Assembly (NCBI RefSeq): GCF_025447595.1
Contig: NZ_JAOEJU010000004.1
Coordinates: forward strand, 62,001-126,000
DNA length: 64,000 bases
Origin: Pseudomonas koreensis
GTDB lineage: Bacteria > Pseudomonadota > Gammaproteobacteria > Pseudomonadales > Pseudomonadaceae
Direction: 5' to 3'
Made by a program: the position numbers and the translations under genes. This document shows positions 62,538-64,000 of the stretch, piece by piece (the first letter of the stretch is position 1; each line of letters starts with the position of its first letter). The notes beneath the pieces are model-generated. The model was not told where the DNA came from and did not search any database. It saw only the letters and a list, made by a program, of their open reading frames with translations.

Positions 62538-64000
62538 ATGATCGGGCGCCTGGTGGTGGTCGGTCTGGGGTTGATCGGTGGTTCGTTTGCCAAAGGCTTG
62601 CGTGAAAGCGGCGTGTGCCGCGAAGTGGTCGGGGTCGATCTCGACCCGCAATCGCGCAAGCTGGCGGTCGAGTTGGGTGTGGTGGATCGCTGCGAAGACG
62701 ACCTGGTGGCGGCTTGCCAGGGCGCGGACGTGATTCAGTTGGCGGTGCCGATCCTGGCCATGGAGAAAGTGCTGGCCCGTCTGGCCAGCATGGATCTGGG
62801 GCAGGCGATCCTCACGGATGTCGGCAGCGCCAAGGGCAATGTGGTGCGCGCGGCGACCGAAGCGTTCGGCGGCATGCCGGCGCGTTTCGTGCCGGGCCAT
62901 CCGATTGCCGGCTCCGAGCAGAGCGGGGTGGAAGCCTCCAACTCTGAGCTGTTCCGCCGTCATAAAGTGATTCTGACCCCGCTGGAGCAGACTGATCCGG
63001 CTGCCCTGGCGGTGGTTGATCGCTTGTGGCGCGAGCTGGGCGCCGACGTCGAGCACATGCAGGTCGAGCGTCACGATGAAGTGCTGGCTGCGACCAGTCA
63101 TCTGCCGCACCTGCTGGCCTTCGGTCTGGTCGATTCGCTGGCCAAGCGCAATGAAAACCTTGAGATCTTCCGTTACGCTGCGGGCGGTTTCCGTGATTTC
63201 ACAAGAATCGCCGGAAGCGACCCGGTCATGTGGCATGACATCTTTCTCGCCAACCGCGAGGCTGTCCTGCGCACACTCGATACATTTCGCAGCGACCTCG
63301 ACGCCTTGCGCGACGCGGTCGATGCAGGGGATGGGCACCAATTGTTGGGCGTCTTCACGCGCGCCCGGGTTGCCCGCGAGCATTTCAGTAAAATCCTGGC
63401 CCGCAGGGCCTATGTGGACGCTATGAATTCCAACGATCTGATTTTCCTGGCTCAACCTGGTGGCCGCCTGTCCGGTCGGATTCGCGTACCGGGTGACAAA
63501 TCGATTTCCCACCGTTCGATCATGCTCGGCTCCCTGGCTGAAGGCGTCACCGAAGTCGAAGGCTTCCTTGAGGGCGAAGATGCCCTGGCGACCTTGCAGG
63601 CGTTCCGCGACATGGGCGTGGTCATCGAAGGCCCGCATCACGGGCGCGTGACCATCCACGGTGTCGGCTTGCACGGCCTGAAGCCTGCGCCGGGCCCGAT
63701 CTATCTGGGTAACTCCGGTACTTCGATGCGCCTGCTGTCCGGCCTGCTGGCCGCGCAGGACTTCGACAGCACCCTGACCGGCGATGCGTCGCTGTCCAAG
63801 CGCCCAATGAATCGCGTCGCCAACCCGCTGCGGGAAATGGGCGCCGTGATCGAAACCGCCGCCGAGGGGCGTCCGCCGATGACCATTCGTGGCGGTCACA
63901 AGCTCAAAGGCCTGACCTACACCATGCCGATGGCCAGTGCTCAGGTTAAGTCCTGCCTGCTGCTGGCGGGTCTGTACGCCGAAGGCAAGACCACCGTCAC
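62538..64000 (+). CDS. Bifunctional prephenate dehydrogenase / EPSP synthase (partial, runs off the window)
   Basis: The visible part is a TyrA domain (about residues 1-290; NAD loop VVVGLGLIGGSFAKGL, LTDVGSAKGNVV, GHPIAGSEQSGVEAS) fused without a stop to an AroA domain. The AroA domain starts at MNSNDLIFLAQPGGRLSGRI near residue 296 (base 63423), with the phosphate-binding PGDKSISHRSIML and LGNSGTSMRLLSGLL. EPSP synthase makes 5-enolpyruvylshikimate-3-phosphate; TyrA makes 4-hydroxyphenylpyruvate. This fusion is typical of pseudomonads (PA3164). ATG 62538 gives the familiar MIGRLVVVGLG start; GTG 62502, with AAGG upstream and 8 bases of overlap with hisC, would add 12 residues. The stop lies beyond 64000. 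Confidence 0.93.
   Translation, partial: MIGRLVVVGLGLIGGSFAKGLRESGVCREVVGVDLDPQSRKLAVELGVVDRCEDDLVAACQGADVIQLAVPILAMEKVLARLASMDLGQAILTDVGSAKGNVVRAATEAFGGMPARFVPGHPIAGSEQSGVEASNSELFRRHKVILTPLEQTDPAALAVVDRLWRELGADVEHMQVERHDEVLAATSHLPHLLAFGLVDSLAKRNENLEIFRYAAGGFRDFTRIAGSDPVMWHDIFLANREAVLRTLDTFRSDLDALRDAVDAGDGHQLLGVFTRARVAREHFSKILARRAYVDAMNSNDLIFLAQPGGRLSGRIRVPGDKSISHRSIMLGSLAEGVTEVEGFLEGEDALATLQAFRDMGVVIEGPHHGRVTIHGVGLHGLKPAPGPIYLGNSGTSMRLLSGLLAAQDFDSTLTGDASLSKRPMNRVANPLREMGAVIETAAEGRPPMTIRGGHKLKGLTYTMPMASAQVKSCLLLAGLYAEGKTTV

Noticed and set aside
60257..62659. Long minus-strand open frame (800 codons) opposite pheA and hisC
   Set aside because: It spans two well-defined genes on the other strand and shows only low-complexity antisense sequence.
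1..64000. CRISPR arrays, tRNA/rRNA genes, transposases, prophage genes
   Set aside because: No regularly spaced repeats, cloverleaf-type genes, transposase or phage motifs were noticed on either strand; only REP-type palindromes recur.

Overview
The window looks like the chromosome of a Pseudomonas of the fluorescens group. It is GC-rich and carries inverted pairs of the palindromic element typical of that group (GTGGGAGCGAGC...). It ends in a block whose order (mupP-ubiG, mtaD/mtnA, gyrA, serC, pheA, hisC, tyrA-aroA) I recognise from the P. aeruginosa PA3172-PA3164 region. All identifications come from reading the sequence; no database search was run.

Layout. 1-3618: D-galactonate catabolism (end of dgoA, dgoD, dgoT-like MFS transporter, IclR regulator). 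3623-5756: a zinc alcohol dehydrogenase divergent from an AraC regulator. 5823-9694: the electron-transfer-flavoprotein system, with ETF-ubiquinone oxidoreductase divergent from etfBA across a 525-base region holding two candidate operators. 9775-17454: envelope and metabolism genes (solute-binding protein, two lipoproteins including an OmpA-type one, a MocR regulator, a Lys/Ala/Pro-rich secreted protein, a YkgJ protein, a START-domain protein, an LtaS-like phosphoglycerol transferase). 17514-19696: small genes (DUF3309, SDR, YnfA-like, a divergent CsrA, YheU-like). 19756-24628: the N-acetylglutaminylglutamine amide osmoprotectant cluster (asnO, ngg, M42 peptidase). 24926-29757: a very large dermonecrotic-toxin-like/LRR/NEL E3-ligase-type gene split by a frameshift in a C5 tract. 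29778-42280: housekeeping and accessory functions (mnmC, pap, thiolase, EamA transporter, fumC, bolA-like, trhO, DsbA-like, ABC exporter). 42282-46415: a 1377-aa protein ending in a deaminase-like toxin module. 46626-50918: two c-di-GMP signalling proteins flanking a TenA/PqqC-like protein. 51281-64000: SDR, mupP, ubiG, mtaD, mtnA, gyrA, serC, pheA, hisC and the start of a tyrA-aroA fusion that runs off the window.

The most interesting regions are three. First, the asnO leader, where a 10-bp inverted repeat would pair with the Shine-Dalgarno sequence. Second, the frameshifted NEL-type gene, with a T_TTC_CCC slippery sequence and a GTGA stop/start overlap at the break. Third, the 1377-aa protein with a DxE...PCxxC deaminase-like C-terminus and no visible immunity gene. 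Five REP doublets (REPINs) sit in intergenic gaps, one of them in the opposite arrangement to the other four. I saw no tRNA, rRNA, CRISPR array, transposase or prophage gene.
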